Source: Gracilariopsis chorda
Lineage: Eukaryota; Rhodophyta; Florideophyceae; Gracilariales; Gracilariaceae
Assembly (NCBI GenBank): GCA_003194525.1
Contig: NBIV01000024.1
Location: forward strand, 372,001 to 436,000
Length of the DNA: 64,000 nucleotides
Direction of reading: 5' to 3'
Both the position numbers and the translations under genes were made by a program. Under the pieces are notes generated by a model. It made no database searches. It was not told the origin of the DNA and saw only the letters and a program-made list of their open reading frames with translations. Positions 7,926 to 18,255 of this stretch are shown piece by piece; the stretch's first letter is position 1, and each line of letters opens with the position of its first letter.

Positions 7926-10475
7926 TTAAATTCCATCGAACTCATCCGACCGCTCGCCGCTGCTACCAGAACTGCCCTGGCGGTGCAATCCTGGCTGTTC
8001 TTGGTGTTCACTACCTTCTGCGTGTCCGTACTGCATAGCAAATATACTACCGGTTCCAAGCCTTCCTGAATAACTGCCGTCCGGTGGCGGATTCTCGCTG
8101 GGCTCCGGGCTGATTCCGACGTTCGTCGCATTCTCTGATTCATTCAACTGGCTTGCTTTATCCACTGGCACGACGTTAGGTGTTTTCTTCCTCTTCCTCC
8201 TCCACAAGAGCAACAGAATCACGATCAGTGTAACAACCGCCAGTGCTCCAACCACTGATCCAGCAATAACACCAACGTTAGACGATTCAGAGGTCGAATC
8301 GCACGTAAGAGGGCCACTTGAATCGGCCCTGCCGCCACAGCACAGGCGATCAAAATCTCGCAACTTATCCTTCGTCTTCTCCTTGCATATAGGATTGGCA
8401 TTCTGTAATGCTTCATCGTCGCTTGCTTCACAATTGAAACCGTTGGACGATTCCACATCCTCATTAACTGGTGTATGACTTGTCGTTCTTGGATCAAATA
8501 TGTTTGAGGAACAGTGATCCACTGCTGCAGGTGAGCCCCATTGTAGCTCGCAAATAGCAGTTCTTTTGGCATCACAAGGAACGATGTTCCAGTTTCCTTT
8601 GATTCCTCTTCGATCAACTGAGATACAGACATTCACGTTCTCCGTATTGTGGATATTCTCAATCTCTTTCTCCACATCTATGCCTTTATAGAAACCATAG
8701 CTGTTCGTAGTCCATGCTGTTCCACTAACCCATTGAAGAGGGTTACCTTGCGTCGCTCGAAGACCAATCCAGTTTCCATCGTAGGATGTAATAGCCGCTG
8801 CCATCTTGTTCTTCCCCTCGTTGTCTAGAATTGCAAGATCACTTCCGTTTCCCAGTGAGCGGCAGTACCCACGAGCTTCATTCCAAGACAGTGTTCCGTT
8901 TGAAGGGATAAACAACGAGCCGCCTACTCTATAGCAGCTCCATGATCGCAATATATCGGCACACACACCCTCGTACCGTAGTCGAAGACTCTGGCGTTGG
9001 CCGGATGTCACGTCATTTTGTTCACATCCGCGATCACGCTGGTGCCTTTCAGCAACTCTGCTGCGAACAGTGCCCTCATTCCCCACCACTTCCACTGCTT
9101 CACGGATGGTTACATCGACACCAACAACTCCTAATATAACGGAACTCCTTGCGTCATATGCAGGCCGAGCTATAGTGAACATCTCGCCAAGCCCAGATGC
9201 GTCCGTATAGACGCCTGACGTGTATTCCGTGTTTCTTTGTGACAAGGAAGCAATGTCCGACAAAGGTATCAATGCAGATTCCGCGCTTTCAGTGGAGGAT
9301 ACCTGACGCCACACTCCGGCCCCTTCGGCTTCACAAACTATGCTCCTTGCCACACGCTGGGCATCGTTGTCATCCCCTTCAGTGAATGAAACTATGCTCA
9401 CCTTGCTTCGCAAATCCTGCTGCTTTGACTTGATTAAGCTTACGATTTGGTTCGTACACGTGCATTCGTCAGCCGAGTCTTGCCTGCAATTCTCGAAGCA
9501 TTTGGGAGCATCCTTGCTTAGCAGTGCGATAAAGCGGGCGCAGTTCGATGTCTGCGACTCCCGCTCAGAGCGCGAGAGGATTTCAAATGCTTTGGTAAAG
9601 GCTTCAGTCATCATCGGAAATCCGGAAGACTGGGGTAGGCTTTCTACTTCTTGTTCCAAGCGGGAAGTAAAGTTAGACTCTGCCTTACGCAGTGTCCTTG
9701 TATTTCCCAATACTGTAACACTCGTATCGCCAAATGCAATCACAGATACATAATCACCGGTATCCAATGTTGCTAGTGCGCTTTTCAGAGCCCGTGGGAG
9801 AACCTTATCGGCAGTGGAAAGACTGGTATCGAACAGAAACACTATATCTCTCCTTCCAGAAGCTGCGGCAATGTACCACGGACGCTGCATGGGCACAAAG
9901 CCACAAGTCTCTAAACGATTATCAGGACGGCTCCTTGCTTTGCCAGGGTATGCTAAATGCAAGCCTGAGGAGGTAGCGGCATATATCCAACTCTGCAGCT
10001 GCTCATCAACGTAGGCTCGTCTCAAGTCTCTTGTCATGTCCTTGAGGGCACAAGCTTGCCTTCGCAAATCCAGATCATCAAACACAATATCCTTACCCCT
10101 TCTTCCCGCGTACCTAACGGTTCCACTGGGGCTTCTCACCTCTGGGGTATCTCGAGTTAACAAACGTTTGTTAGGCTCACAGCTTGCGTCGCACACGATG
10201 TCAGTACTCATGTTCGCGCATCGATAGTTGGGACCGAACTCGGAGTTCGAACAGCCATGAGGAAGGCATGCTCCGTCATTGCAATTAACGGGAGCGCGAC
10301 AAAGGGCGGACGGCGCCAACACGCGACTGAGCTTGTTTGCCACTTTCCTTGCGGCGCCGGCCTTCTGCGCAATGAACTCGTCAAAGTTGTCTGCATGAAG
10401 GGCGTGGAAAATGGATACGAGAAGGACGATATGTAGCGCAAGAGCGCGTGAGTGCGGCGACCTGCGCCGATTCAT
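7926..10475 (-). CDS. VWA / C-type lectin transmembrane receptor-like protein (alpha2delta-like)
   Basis: An 849-residue type I membrane protein. Residues ~1-28 form a signal peptide. Cys-rich N-terminal sequence is followed by a VWA_N/Cache-like segment leading to RPWYIAAASGRRDIVFLFD, which matches the junction to the VWA domain in voltage-gated calcium channel alpha2delta subunits. The VWA domain (~208-400) has the metal-binding DTSLS (216-220). A Cache-like segment follows, then a C-type lectin domain (~530-690; WSCYRV start, GNWIGL core, Cys-rich end ending AICEL). A TM helix (~740-765, GVIAGSVVGALAVVTLIVIL) and an ~80-residue Ser/Glu-rich cytosolic tail complete it. I infer surface adhesion or sensing, possibly of carbohydrate, or a channel accessory role. 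The domain combination is unusual. The ATG at 10475 gives the signal peptide directly. Confidence 0.82.
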   Translation of the reverse strand: MNRRRSPHSRALALHIVLLVSIFHALHADNFDEFIAQKAGAARKVANKLSRVLAPSALCRAPVNCNDGACLPHGCSNSEFGPNYRCANMSTDIVCDASCEPNKRLLTRDTPEVRSPSGTVRYAGRRGKDIVFDDLDLRRQACALKDMTRDLRRAYVDEQLQSWIYAATSSGLHLAYPGKARSRPDNRLETCGFVPMQRPWYIAAASGRRDIVFLFDTSLSTADKVLPRALKSALATLDTGDYVSVIAFGDTSVTVLGNTRTLRKAESNFTSRLEQEVESLPQSSGFPMMTEAFTKAFEILSRSERESQTSNCARFIALLSKDAPKCFENCRQDSADECTCTNQIVSLIKSKQQDLRSKVSIVSFTEGDDNDAQRVARSIVCEAEGAGVWRQVSSTESAESALIPLSDIASLSQRNTEYTSGVYTDASGLGEMFTIARPAYDARSSVILGVVGVDVTIREAVEVVGNEGTVRSRVAERHQRDRGCEQNDVTSGQRQSLRLRYEGVCADILRSWSCYRVGGSLFIPSNGTLSWNEARGYCRSLGNGSDLAILDNEGKNKMAAAITSYDGNWIGLRATQGNPLQWVSGTAWTTNSYGFYKGIDVEKEIENIHNTENVNVCISVDRRGIKGNWNIVPCDAKRTAICELQWGSPAAVDHCSSNIFDPRTTSHTPVNEDVESSNGFNCEASDDEALQNANPICKEKTKDKLRDFDRLCCGGRADSSGPLTCDSTSESSNVGVIAGSVVGALAVVTLIVILLLLWRRKRKKTPNVVPVDKASQLNESENATNVGISPEPSENPPPDGSYSGRLGTGSIFAMQYGHAEGSEHQEQPGLHRQGSSGSSGERSDEFDGI

Positions 10476-10971
10476 GGAGCATAGAATAGCTTATCACTCA
10501 CAGGACAGGGGGCGTCAAACCAATGAGCACGATGAAGTTGCCAGTGTTCCGATTAATCATCGACCGGAAGGTCTGGAATTTGCTGTCTCAACAGCTCAGG
10601 CAGCGACAAGCAGGGGGCTTTGCGAGGGCTATTCCCTTCAATTTGTTGTGGGCGTCACACAGCTGAAGTTGACAGCTCGAGCACTACATATCCTACAGAT
10701 GTTGGTGCCAGCAAGGCGCTACAACTTTGCCACAGGTTACAACGGTGCGCGGACAATCTCGCAAGCGTGAGCCTGACTTCAGGGATTGGTGGAGATCGAA
10801 TATGTGCAGTGACGGACACATCCTGGGTACGAATGATTCGTAACTTACGATATGACGGGTGTCTCTGCCGTTTACCCTTGGGTACAGTCACATTGATAAC
10901 CTTAGGTACCCTTCATAACTTTTCGAAGGGACGCTTTAACATAGAGCGCTGGTAGTCTAAGACTTGCTCTT

Positions 10972-10982
10972 AGATTGCTACC
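10972..10982 (+). repeat. AGATTGCTACC dispersed 11-mer
   Basis: Second exact copy, followed within 10 bases by a CGTACCAAGG half-motif, which links this family to the GTACC elements. Confidence 0.5.
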
Positions 10983-11460
10983 ATTCGTACCAAGGGGGGT
11001 GCTGATCCTAAACGGTGAGAGGGCAAGAGATAGAATAGCGGAGGAGAAGAATGAACGCTACGGATGATGTATCTACTGTATGTTGCACCTCTCGAGACTT
11101 GTCAAACGTCACGTACAGACGCTTGGACGTGAGGTTTCGACGTGGTTACATTTATTTTTTGCATTTAATGCGTTGCGTGACAGGCAATTGCAGCCGTGTA
11201 GGTTACGGCGCTACATACAATCGCACTCCCGCAATGCCTGTGGTGCAAGGCGCCGCGTTGGTGCAAGCAGCCCTCGCGGGTGTTCGTAACACAATCACCA
11301 CGCATCATCTACATACAGTTGTAAGTTACACCAGAACCGGGCGCGATTCGGGCTGCAGCCCAGCCCATGTGGTTTAGGGAACCCATTTCTCGCCACGGTG
11401 CACCACGGACGCGTTCGGGAACCTTTAAATCAGTGGCTGCGAAAGCATTCTTCACGTCCG

Positions 11461-11485
11461 AAGGTACCTTCGGTACCAACGGTAC
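11461..11485. repeat. Clustered GTACC/GGTAC half-sites
   Basis: Alternating GGTACC, GGTACC and GGTAC half-sites spaced ~10-11 bp apart, consistent with a compound member of the palindromic motif family. Confidence 0.55.
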
Positions 11486-12592
11486 TACAGGTCACCCATT
11501 TGTGCCACTTCCGTGCAACTTACTGCAGCTCAAGTATCCCCTGCCCTTGGAAGCTATCAAACCAAACGGACGACTGTATCCCTTTGGGGAGGGAGAACAC
11601 CGAGTGATACCTCACGCTCTTGCGGATATCTTTGCCGGGCAACTGAGGTTACCCCAGGGTATCTTACAGAAGTTTCCCACCGCCTTACCTTTCCCAGCAA
11701 CGCCCCGTTGGAAACGGTTGCCTGAAATGCCATTACGTGGGTTGCCAGTAACAATCACTTGGGAGTATTCCAAGGACGTGGCGACTGACCCAGCCAGTCC
11801 TTTGTACGAAAAGAACTACAGCTCAAAACCGAAAACTCACATGGAGAGCGAAGCGTTCCATTGTTCTTGGTTGAGGATAATCCTCCACATATTTCATTCT
11901 GGTCGAAACATGCAACATTATACCTGAAGGTAAAAGCTTCAAAATGTCAATCTCGCTGTCGACAACTACACGTGTTGAGTTTCAGCGACGAACGAGTGCA
12001 GGTTGCGGGGTACGACAAGGGGCAAGATCGGTCCCGAGTCGCTGGCGAGGTAAAAGGTTACTGGCAATTGAAGGAACGACAATGTAGTTTTTATTGGCAA
12101 TTACGCAAGGTGGACGACGACTTGGAAAAAGGACTGGCTTGTGCAGCGGATTCGCTTTCTCAGTCTTCGTCTCCGTCTCCGTCGTCGCACACCCACAGCC
12201 TTGAAGTGGCCGTTCTTGCTTTTCAAACCCTCCCACCTCTCCACACGGCTACACATCTATCAATCATGGATTGTGCTTGTGAATACTCTTTGCAGGAACT
12301 GGTACGCACGCCAGCAATGCTCGACCAAATTATTTAAACAATGTTTAAATGTTCTGGCCACTGAAAGTGTGCAAGAATAAAACAAGAATAATCGCCTCGT
12401 ACGCCAGCGAAATAGGACGCATCATAGCTTCCGGCAAAAGGATACAGTTGTGAACTGTGAATGGATTAGAACGCCTGCCTTCTACCATTGCTAAACTGTT
12501 ACCTGCTGCCCTGTGATCTCTAACATGCACCAAGAATCACGGCGCCAGTCTCTGATCAGTCTCTTTCATTTACATTATCTGATTCAACCCGC

Positions 12593-13882
12593 TTACCCTG
12601 AAAATGCTTCTACTGCTGCAGCTGTTGAAGCTTGTCTGGTTTCACGCAGTGATGTCAAAAGTTCACCAATATTCTCCTTCCAGATATTTATACGTTCTGA
12701 GAGCGGTAGCCATTCTTCTCTCGTGAACATTCTTTGAGTCGACCGGTAAATCGCTACAGACGATTTCAGTTGGTTGATCTTGCCGTCAACAAGACCAGAG
12801 CTGATTGCGCGGATAACCCACTCCTCTACCTGGTCCTGCGGGATCTGCAACGCACTAGCAATCATATCATACGTCAGATCGGGTGAATCGATACCAAGTG
12901 AAGCGAATGTTAGCAGTCTCATCTTGTCCTCAGCCACAGCTACATCAATCTCGTACTTTTGGAGGAACTCCTCATTCTTGGACTTGAACTCGGCAAAGGC
13001 CGCAAGGTCGTCCCGTACAAAGATTGAGATCAGTTCGTGTAGGCGCTTAAAATCACCGTCCAGCTTCTCAAAGCGCTTCACCGCATCCAGCTCTAACAAA
13101 GTGTCAAATCGATAAAGTTTTGGAAGGCGAACAGCTTGAACGATTACATCGATCGTCGGCTCTTCAGCTGTTTTCAGTTCTTCCTCGGTAGCACCGTTAT
13201 ACAAACCAAGCTGCTTCACATTAAAAGTAAACGCCTGTTCCGCCATGTCAGCCGACTTCAATGCTTCGTAACAAACCTTGTACATACGCCGCTTCTCGGG
13301 GATTCCGGTCTGCCAATGGCGCATAAAAGACTCAAGCTTGGGCAGAACGGTATCAACAATCGTCGGGACTAAACAGACTTTAGCGGCAAGCGCGATAGTA
13401 GCCGCAAGCAACGTAAACCGTTTTGCATGGTGGTGTTCTCCAACAAAATTATAGAGCAGTGCCATGCATCGTAAACGCAACTCTCCATTAGATACCCCTT
13501 CACAAAGGCCGTTGCAGATCTTATCCACAAGATCGTCATTCATAGCGCATTGTTTCTTCACCCACACCAGCAGCTCCTGCATGCAGCCCTCCAAAGATCC
13601 TGAGCCGTTGGGACCTTCCGGAGCATCGAGAGCTTTGATAAATGCATCAGCGAGCTTGTTCGTAGCCCCCAACGCGTCACCTGCAGCTTCGGCTTGAACA
13701 ATTGAATCTTCCAAACCATCTTGCTCTATGCGGGACTGCAAGTAATGTGCAGCGGCCGCTAATTCTGTTCGAAGAACGTTGAGATCCTGTTCATTTCCAT
13801 CTCCGATGTCAGGAGCATGAGAAGCCGGACCAATGTTGTGGACGCCGTTTGTAACGATGTCTTCGCTTACAGGTGCAACCAT
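12593..13882 (-). CDS. EIF3M: Eukaryotic translation initiation factor 3 subunit M (PCI domain)
   Basis: A 429-residue protein matching eIF3m in length and layout: helical repeats through the first ~280 residues, then a PCI winged-helix module near the C-terminus (QVEEWVIRAISSGLVDGKIN, then STQRMFTREEWLPLSERINIW). The subunit is part of the PCI/MPN core of eIF3, which binds the 40S ribosome and organises pre-initiation complexes in the cytosol (family knowledge). A proteasome lid or COP9 PCI subunit is the alternative, but the C-terminal QRxFxxxEWxxL-type segment is typical of eIF3m. Start is the first ATG (13882). Confidence 0.88.
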   Translation of the reverse strand: MVAPVSEDIVTNGVHNIGPASHAPDIGDGNEQDLNVLRTELAAAAHYLQSRIEQDGLEDSIVQAEAAGDALGATNKLADAFIKALDAPEGPNGSGSLEGCMQELLVWVKKQCAMNDDLVDKICNGLCEGVSNGELRLRCMALLYNFVGEHHHAKRFTLLAATIALAAKVCLVPTIVDTVLPKLESFMRHWQTGIPEKRRMYKVCYEALKSADMAEQAFTFNVKQLGLYNGATEEELKTAEEPTIDVIVQAVRLPKLYRFDTLLELDAVKRFEKLDGDFKRLHELISIFVRDDLAAFAEFKSKNEEFLQKYEIDVAVAEDKMRLLTFASLGIDSPDLTYDMIASALQIPQDQVEEWVIRAISSGLVDGKINQLKSSVAIYRSTQRMFTREEWLPLSERINIWKENIGELLTSLRETRQASTAAAVEAFSG

Positions 13883-14746
13883 GAGCGGTTTCAGACAAAA
13901 GCCACGCTCAGGTCAGAGATTGTATATGAAAACCAAATTTCCGCTCTCGAACGATGGTTCCCTGATAGAAAAGGGAAGAGAATCCGGTTTTGTCTTAACT
14001 GAATGACGTCAAAGGTCAAAAGGATACGAATCTGAAGGCGTTCGCTAAACTCAGGCTTCACCTTCCGAGCGGCTCCCGGCGGCGGCACAGTGATTCCAAA
14101 GGTGAAGGGTCACACAACCAATCCGTGTACGAAGGTACCCCTGAAGTTCAGGCCCTGAACGTGTGCAGAGTTTCGGAATAGAACAGCTTCAAGGCCACCT
14201 GGAGAACGTGAGCGTAAAGGTCACCAGGTATCCCCAAAAGAACTGTTCTGTTAATACGTGTATGAAACGTAGATGAACAAATCAACGCTCGTTGGCTGAA
14301 ACGAGCGCATGGTAAAGGGTTAGCCAGCAAAATTTGGGAAACTGTAACGCTACGTAAGGCTATGTGAGACTACCAAGAGGTCACGAGCAAGTTGGGAACT
14401 CTGGGCAATATGATACTACCTATTTTTTAATTATAAAAGTAACCCATCTCACTCGGACGCCGGCCAAAAACACCACATGAGCCACGTATCTCAGTTCCTA
14501 GGAAGTGTTTCAAGTTTCAACCTCCAGGATCTGTTCGTCAATAATACACACCTCACCCATACCGTTTGGGTTACATCAGGTGCAAGTCCATCCTTTGACA
14601 TCCCACTCACCCTACGCGATTCCTTCTTTCAGCTCGTCTTTGCTCGCCTTGAATCTTTCGGTTGTTGGTCACAGACTTTGGGAACTCATTGCGTCCCAAC
14701 CGCACTTGTATACTGAGATTATCAGTTCGTCGGTTTTGAAAGAGCT
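13883..14746. other. Intergenic region between divergent genes
   Basis: Lies between the divergently transcribed eIF3m and rubredoxin genes, so it must hold both promoters. A short AT-rich patch (TTTTTTAATTATAAAA, about 14423-14438) could be core promoter for the plus-strand gene. One GGTACC site near 14130. No further gene seen. Confidence 0.45.
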
Positions 14747-15556
14747 ATGTCCCAGACTGCGTTTGTCTCAGCCTTTAGTGGCGCAAAGCTTCTACGACAT
14801 TCCCAAGGACGGGGACCCGGTGAGCAATGCCTCCCAGTGAAGCGTACACACCGCACTCCGCGAAGAGGGCAACAGCCAGCCCACATGACCATCCCTGCGA
14901 TTCCGAATGCAAAGCAATCTGCGAGATCACGGCGAGTGATAGGTGTGGTGGGAAAGTCGGCCACCAAAGAGAAGAAAACCGTCACAGTTGAGTCTGAATC
15001 AGCTCAGTCCACTGGTATTTTCGGTTTCAAACCAAAGGCGCACTGGGATGGAATTGGCGTATTTCCACTGGTCTTTGCAGGCTTTGGCGTCGCTGCGCTG
15101 GTCATCAAAATGTTAAAGGTAAGGACTGGAGAGTGGGCAAGCGGCTCGTCAGGGGTGAACAAAGTCACTCTACCAAAATCCGCCATCACCACGCAAGAAG
15201 AGGAGGCGGAGCTGCATATCTTCAAGTGTGGAGGATGTGGTTTCGAAATGTACCCCGCGCGAGGACGAGAGTTCAAATTCTTCCCGGACTCCTTCAAGTG
15301 TCCGCTCTGCGGCACTCCAAAAAGTGAATTCTGGGATTTGAATGACCCGGATGACCCTAGGAATCAAGAAGAAGATGAAGAAGATGACGACGAACAGGAA
15401 ATTGAAACGGAGCTACAAACATCAGAAGATGGGGCATCTGAAACCGGCGAAACCGGCTCTTCAGATTCCTTGCGAGCGGAGTCAGGTAGTGCTCCGAGTA
15501 ACGAGAGCACCGGCTCGACACCGACAGATTGTGCTGACTCAGATAAATCTACCTAA
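14747..15556 (+). CDS. Plastid-targeted membrane rubredoxin
   Basis: A 269-residue protein. Residues 1-~55 are basic, acid-free and begin MSQTAFVSAF, fitting a plastid transit peptide with the early Phe favoured in red and glaucophyte algae. A single hydrophobic segment (~103-123, GVFPLVFAGFGVAALVIKML) precedes a rubredoxin domain (~155-198) with the four iron ligands Cys161, Cys164, Cys185 and Cys188 in CGGCGF and CPLCGTPKSEF. The last ~70 residues are very acidic and Ser/Thr-rich. Rubredoxins bind one Fe and move single electrons. Thylakoid-anchored ones assist photosystem assembly (family knowledge), but those usually carry the anchor after the domain, whereas here it comes before. A role in photosystem assembly is inference. 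A probable AATAAA signal follows at about 15633. Confidence 0.85.
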   Translation: MSQTAFVSAFSGAKLLRHSQGRGPGEQCLPVKRTHRTPRRGQQPAHMTIPAIPNAKQSARSRRVIGVVGKSATKEKKTVTVESESAQSTGIFGFKPKAHWDGIGVFPLVFAGFGVAALVIKMLKVRTGEWASGSSGVNKVTLPKSAITTQEEEAELHIFKCGGCGFEMYPARGREFKFFPDSFKCPLCGTPKSEFWDLNDPDDPRNQEEDEEDDDEQEIETELQTSEDGASETGETGSSDSLRAESGSAPSNESTGSTPTDCADSDKST

Positions 15557-16161
15557 TTCATAAACATAAACCACTCAAAAGCGTACTATGTTTCCGGACT
15601 AAAGCAAGCAGCATAACAATCTGTTCGATTGAGAATAAAATAGACTTCAGTTCACTCAGTACATGCATAGAATTTACGAAGATTGCGCTGAATAAGACTG
15701 TACACCGTGTTTGGGTATAGCAATCTGACGTCGAGAGGGTAGGGTTAACCCTTTAACCCTTTACCCTTTGATACTTATACCTTTGTCGGCGCCATAGGAA
15801 GTCTTTTTCGGAGCACATCTATGTAAATCCTAGAAACCGCGGGTCTGCAGCCACGCCAACCGTCTTCATGATTCGCAGCTTCAACACTCAGTGGACTATC
15901 TGAATTGACCTTGATACCAACGGTACCGACGGTAGAGGCATTGGTTATTCCAGTACCAAGGGTAGAAATACATTTTTTTTTTTTGAAGGGAAGTACTGTA
16001 ATGCCGACGTCCTTCGACTGGGAAAGCTTGGAGGCGCATCTCTGTGCGGCTTTTGTCTTTCAAGTGTGCGATGTTGACGTCGGCAGTCCTTCGATGTGGT
16101 GAACAAAAACGCTGAAAGTGCAGTGTTACTCCCCGGTTTGTTCACTCGAAAGTTAAACCAA
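15557..16161. other. Intergenic region with TTAACCC run and GTACC motifs
   Basis: Contains a short AGGGTTAACCCTTTAACCCT-type run (about 15740-15775), GTACC motifs (15914-15934 and 15953-15964), a T14 run just upstream of COG8, and a variant of AGATTGCTACC on the minus strand near 15714. Confidence 0.45.
15914..15964. repeat. Pair of GTACC/GGTAC motifs
   Basis: TACCAACGGTACCGACGGTA followed 20 bp later by GTACCAAGGGTA, about 200 bp upstream of the COG8 start. Confidence 0.55.
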
Positions 16162-18069
16162 ATGACAGCTGCGGTCCCTGCAGATCAGGAGAAGCCGTCT
16201 GACATCGACAACAAACCCACTCCGCTAGATCCAGAAGCAGATGCTGATGAAGCTCTGAAGGCTATCTGTCAATTCGTTTTGAGTGACCTGCCCGTTGATT
16301 CACCTGCATGTGAGAAGTGGCACGGTCTTAATGCGTATATTGAGGAACTATGCGGGTACAGCATCGAAAGATTATCCCGAGAACCCGACGATCTCAGCTC
16401 AGCTTGTATTCGGTTAAGAAACGAACTGGAGGATGTCGCCTGCGGCAATTATCGTGCACTAATTGAAAGCTTCGAGTGTGCTGGTGCTGTCCGAGATGGA
16501 GTCGCTGACGTCCGATCGAGGCTAGATAGTCTTATCGACTCCTTGCCAAAATTGGCGGATGCAACCCGTCGTTTTTCCGCAGGCGTCACAGACAAGCAAC
16601 TCGAACGCGAAAGCAGATTGCGCGCTATCACAGAGCACCGCGCTGTCGCAGACATTGTCGAGATGCCCAGGCTGATGACAACTTTGATAAGCGCCGAGCT
16701 GTACGACGAGGCGTTGGAGCTGCGAGAATGTGCCGTGAAGCTGTACGCGATGCACTCGGATGAGCTCCTCATTCGGCATGTTTGCGAAGAGATGGATGTG
16801 CTTACTCAGCAAATGGTTTTGCAGCTACTTGTCTTGCTGCGAAACCCTATTCAGCTTCCAATGTGCTTGAGAATTGTTGGCTTTCTGCGGCGGCTCGATG
16901 TCTTCGCGGAGTATAGGTTGCGAATGGTTTTCTTGCATTGCCGTGGTGAGTGGATGAGAATTGGGATGGAAACCTCAACAGCAAGCACAAGGCAAGCTGA
17001 ACTGGTTACCCTGAGTGACAACATGCGATCTATGATGTTTGAGATCATTACTCAATATCGCGCAGTGTTCAACGATGATTTCGAAGGAAGCTTCGAAAGA
17101 AATGAGGATGAGTCAACCACAAGAACTGGAAGAAGTTATTCTCATTCATCAGCAATTCTATCTGATTGGACATCTGCCTCCGTCACAGAATACTTGAACA
17201 AGTTAAGTGATGGAATCAAAGACGTCAAAGACGGTGCTGCATTGAATACAATTTTGCAACAAGCAATGTACTGCGGGCAATCTCTGGGTCGAGTTGGTGC
17301 CGACTTTCGAGCGGCACTGCCACCCATATTCGAGGACGCAGTTGTTAAGATATACTGTTCACATCTGAATGCTGCCTTGCGACAGTTTGAAATGATGATC
17401 GAAGATAATCGCTGGGCCCCCGTTGGATCGTCTGCTCTGCGGAAAGAACGAGGGCAAGGTGGCGCTGGACAACAGAAATCGAGAGAAGCTGGCAGTAATC
17501 AAAGTGGGGATCTCTCGACAAATCAATTTGACCCTCCCCTCGCGATTCTTGATAGTCCACCACTCGCAGTTTTTCTGAACGGTATTCTAGCGGCTCTAAA
17601 CGATCTCAGACTCTGCGCACCTATATCTCTCGGACCGCGACTGGGACGGGTTCTGCAAGAAACACTGGTTAATGCCGGTGAGTTTATGGCCGCAATTGGT
17701 GGTCCAGGCGGGGCTTTCTTGAAAAGGTCAGATAGACCCCACTACATTGCAATGGCGTCATCGTTGCGGAACCTTTGTACTCCTCATGCAACTCAATGTT
17801 TGGAGTATTGCATGAACACGTCCGGCATGGTAGACGTCGATGCTATTCAAGATGCCTTGACGAAGATATTTGGAGATACACTACCGTCAGGGTCGTCCAG
17901 CAATCCCGACAGTGGGGTGGAGGGAGGATTTGAAACGCCGGCGGATCAAACGGACAGAGGTTCTTCACCCACGCAGCACCAAGCTTCTCCGCTGCCGAAC
18001 TCACCTGAGGAAAACGGATTCATCAACGAGAGCGGCAAATCCGAATCAGAGAGCAATCTTATCTTGTAA
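16162..18069 (+). CDS. COG8: Conserved oligomeric Golgi complex subunit 8
   Basis: A 635-residue Dor1-family protein. The diagnostic N-terminal block is YIEELCGYSIERLSREPDDL, then LRNELEDVACGNYRALIESF and a VRSRLDSLIDSLPKL helix, matching COG8 from animals, plants and yeast in spacing. The rest is helical-bundle tethering-factor sequence, ending in a ~70-residue Ser/Pro-rich tail. COG8 bridges lobes A and B of the COG complex, which tethers retrograde vesicles at the Golgi (family knowledge). The open frame extends upstream to a GTG at 16096. I chose the first in-frame ATG, at 16162, which sits in an A-rich context. It converges on the desaturase gene with only 186 bp between stop codons. Confidence 0.88.
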   Translation: MTAAVPADQEKPSDIDNKPTPLDPEADADEALKAICQFVLSDLPVDSPACEKWHGLNAYIEELCGYSIERLSREPDDLSSACIRLRNELEDVACGNYRALIESFECAGAVRDGVADVRSRLDSLIDSLPKLADATRRFSAGVTDKQLERESRLRAITEHRAVADIVEMPRLMTTLISAELYDEALELRECAVKLYAMHSDELLIRHVCEEMDVLTQQMVLQLLVLLRNPIQLPMCLRIVGFLRRLDVFAEYRLRMVFLHCRGEWMRIGMETSTASTRQAELVTLSDNMRSMMFEIITQYRAVFNDDFEGSFERNEDESTTRTGRSYSHSSAILSDWTSASVTEYLNKLSDGIKDVKDGAALNTILQQAMYCGQSLGRVGADFRAALPPIFEDAVVKIYCSHLNAALRQFEMMIEDNRWAPVGSSALRKERGQGGAGQQKSREAGSNQSGDLSTNQFDPPLAILDSPPLAVFLNGILAALNDLRLCAPISLGPRLGRVLQETLVNAGEFMAAIGGPGGAFLKRSDRPHYIAMASSLRNLCTPHATQCLEYCMNTSGMVDVDAIQDALTKIFGDTLPSGSSSNPDSGVEGGFETPADQTDRGSSPTQHQASPLPNSPEENGFINESGKSESESNLIL

Positions 18070-18255
18070 ACTACCACATCACATCAACTGACCTATATAA
18101 TTGCTTTGACTTCTAAAGCTGGGGTATAACACGCTCGGGACATAATCTTCTTCTAAAGGGTTTTATGCGCGTTGAATGAAGATGTCGGTTCGTAGAGTAG
18201 GCAGAATGAGTTGCTCTGACACTTGCGGTCTTGTAAGTCCAACTTAGTTATTCTA

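Larger units (their letters stand above)
10476..12592. other. Intergenic region
   Basis: No supported gene. Open frames here (for example 11367-11927 +) lack recognisable domains and look random. Contains GTACC-type motifs near 10876-10915 and 11461-11485 and the AGATTGCTACC 11-mer at 10972-10982. Confidence 0.45.

Noticed and set aside
11367..11927. 186-aa plus-strand frame
   Set aside because: No domain; crosses GTACC motifs and shows no coding pattern.
16096..16161. Upstream extension of COG8
   Set aside because: It starts at GTG and the extra 22 residues match nothing; the ATG at 16162 is better.
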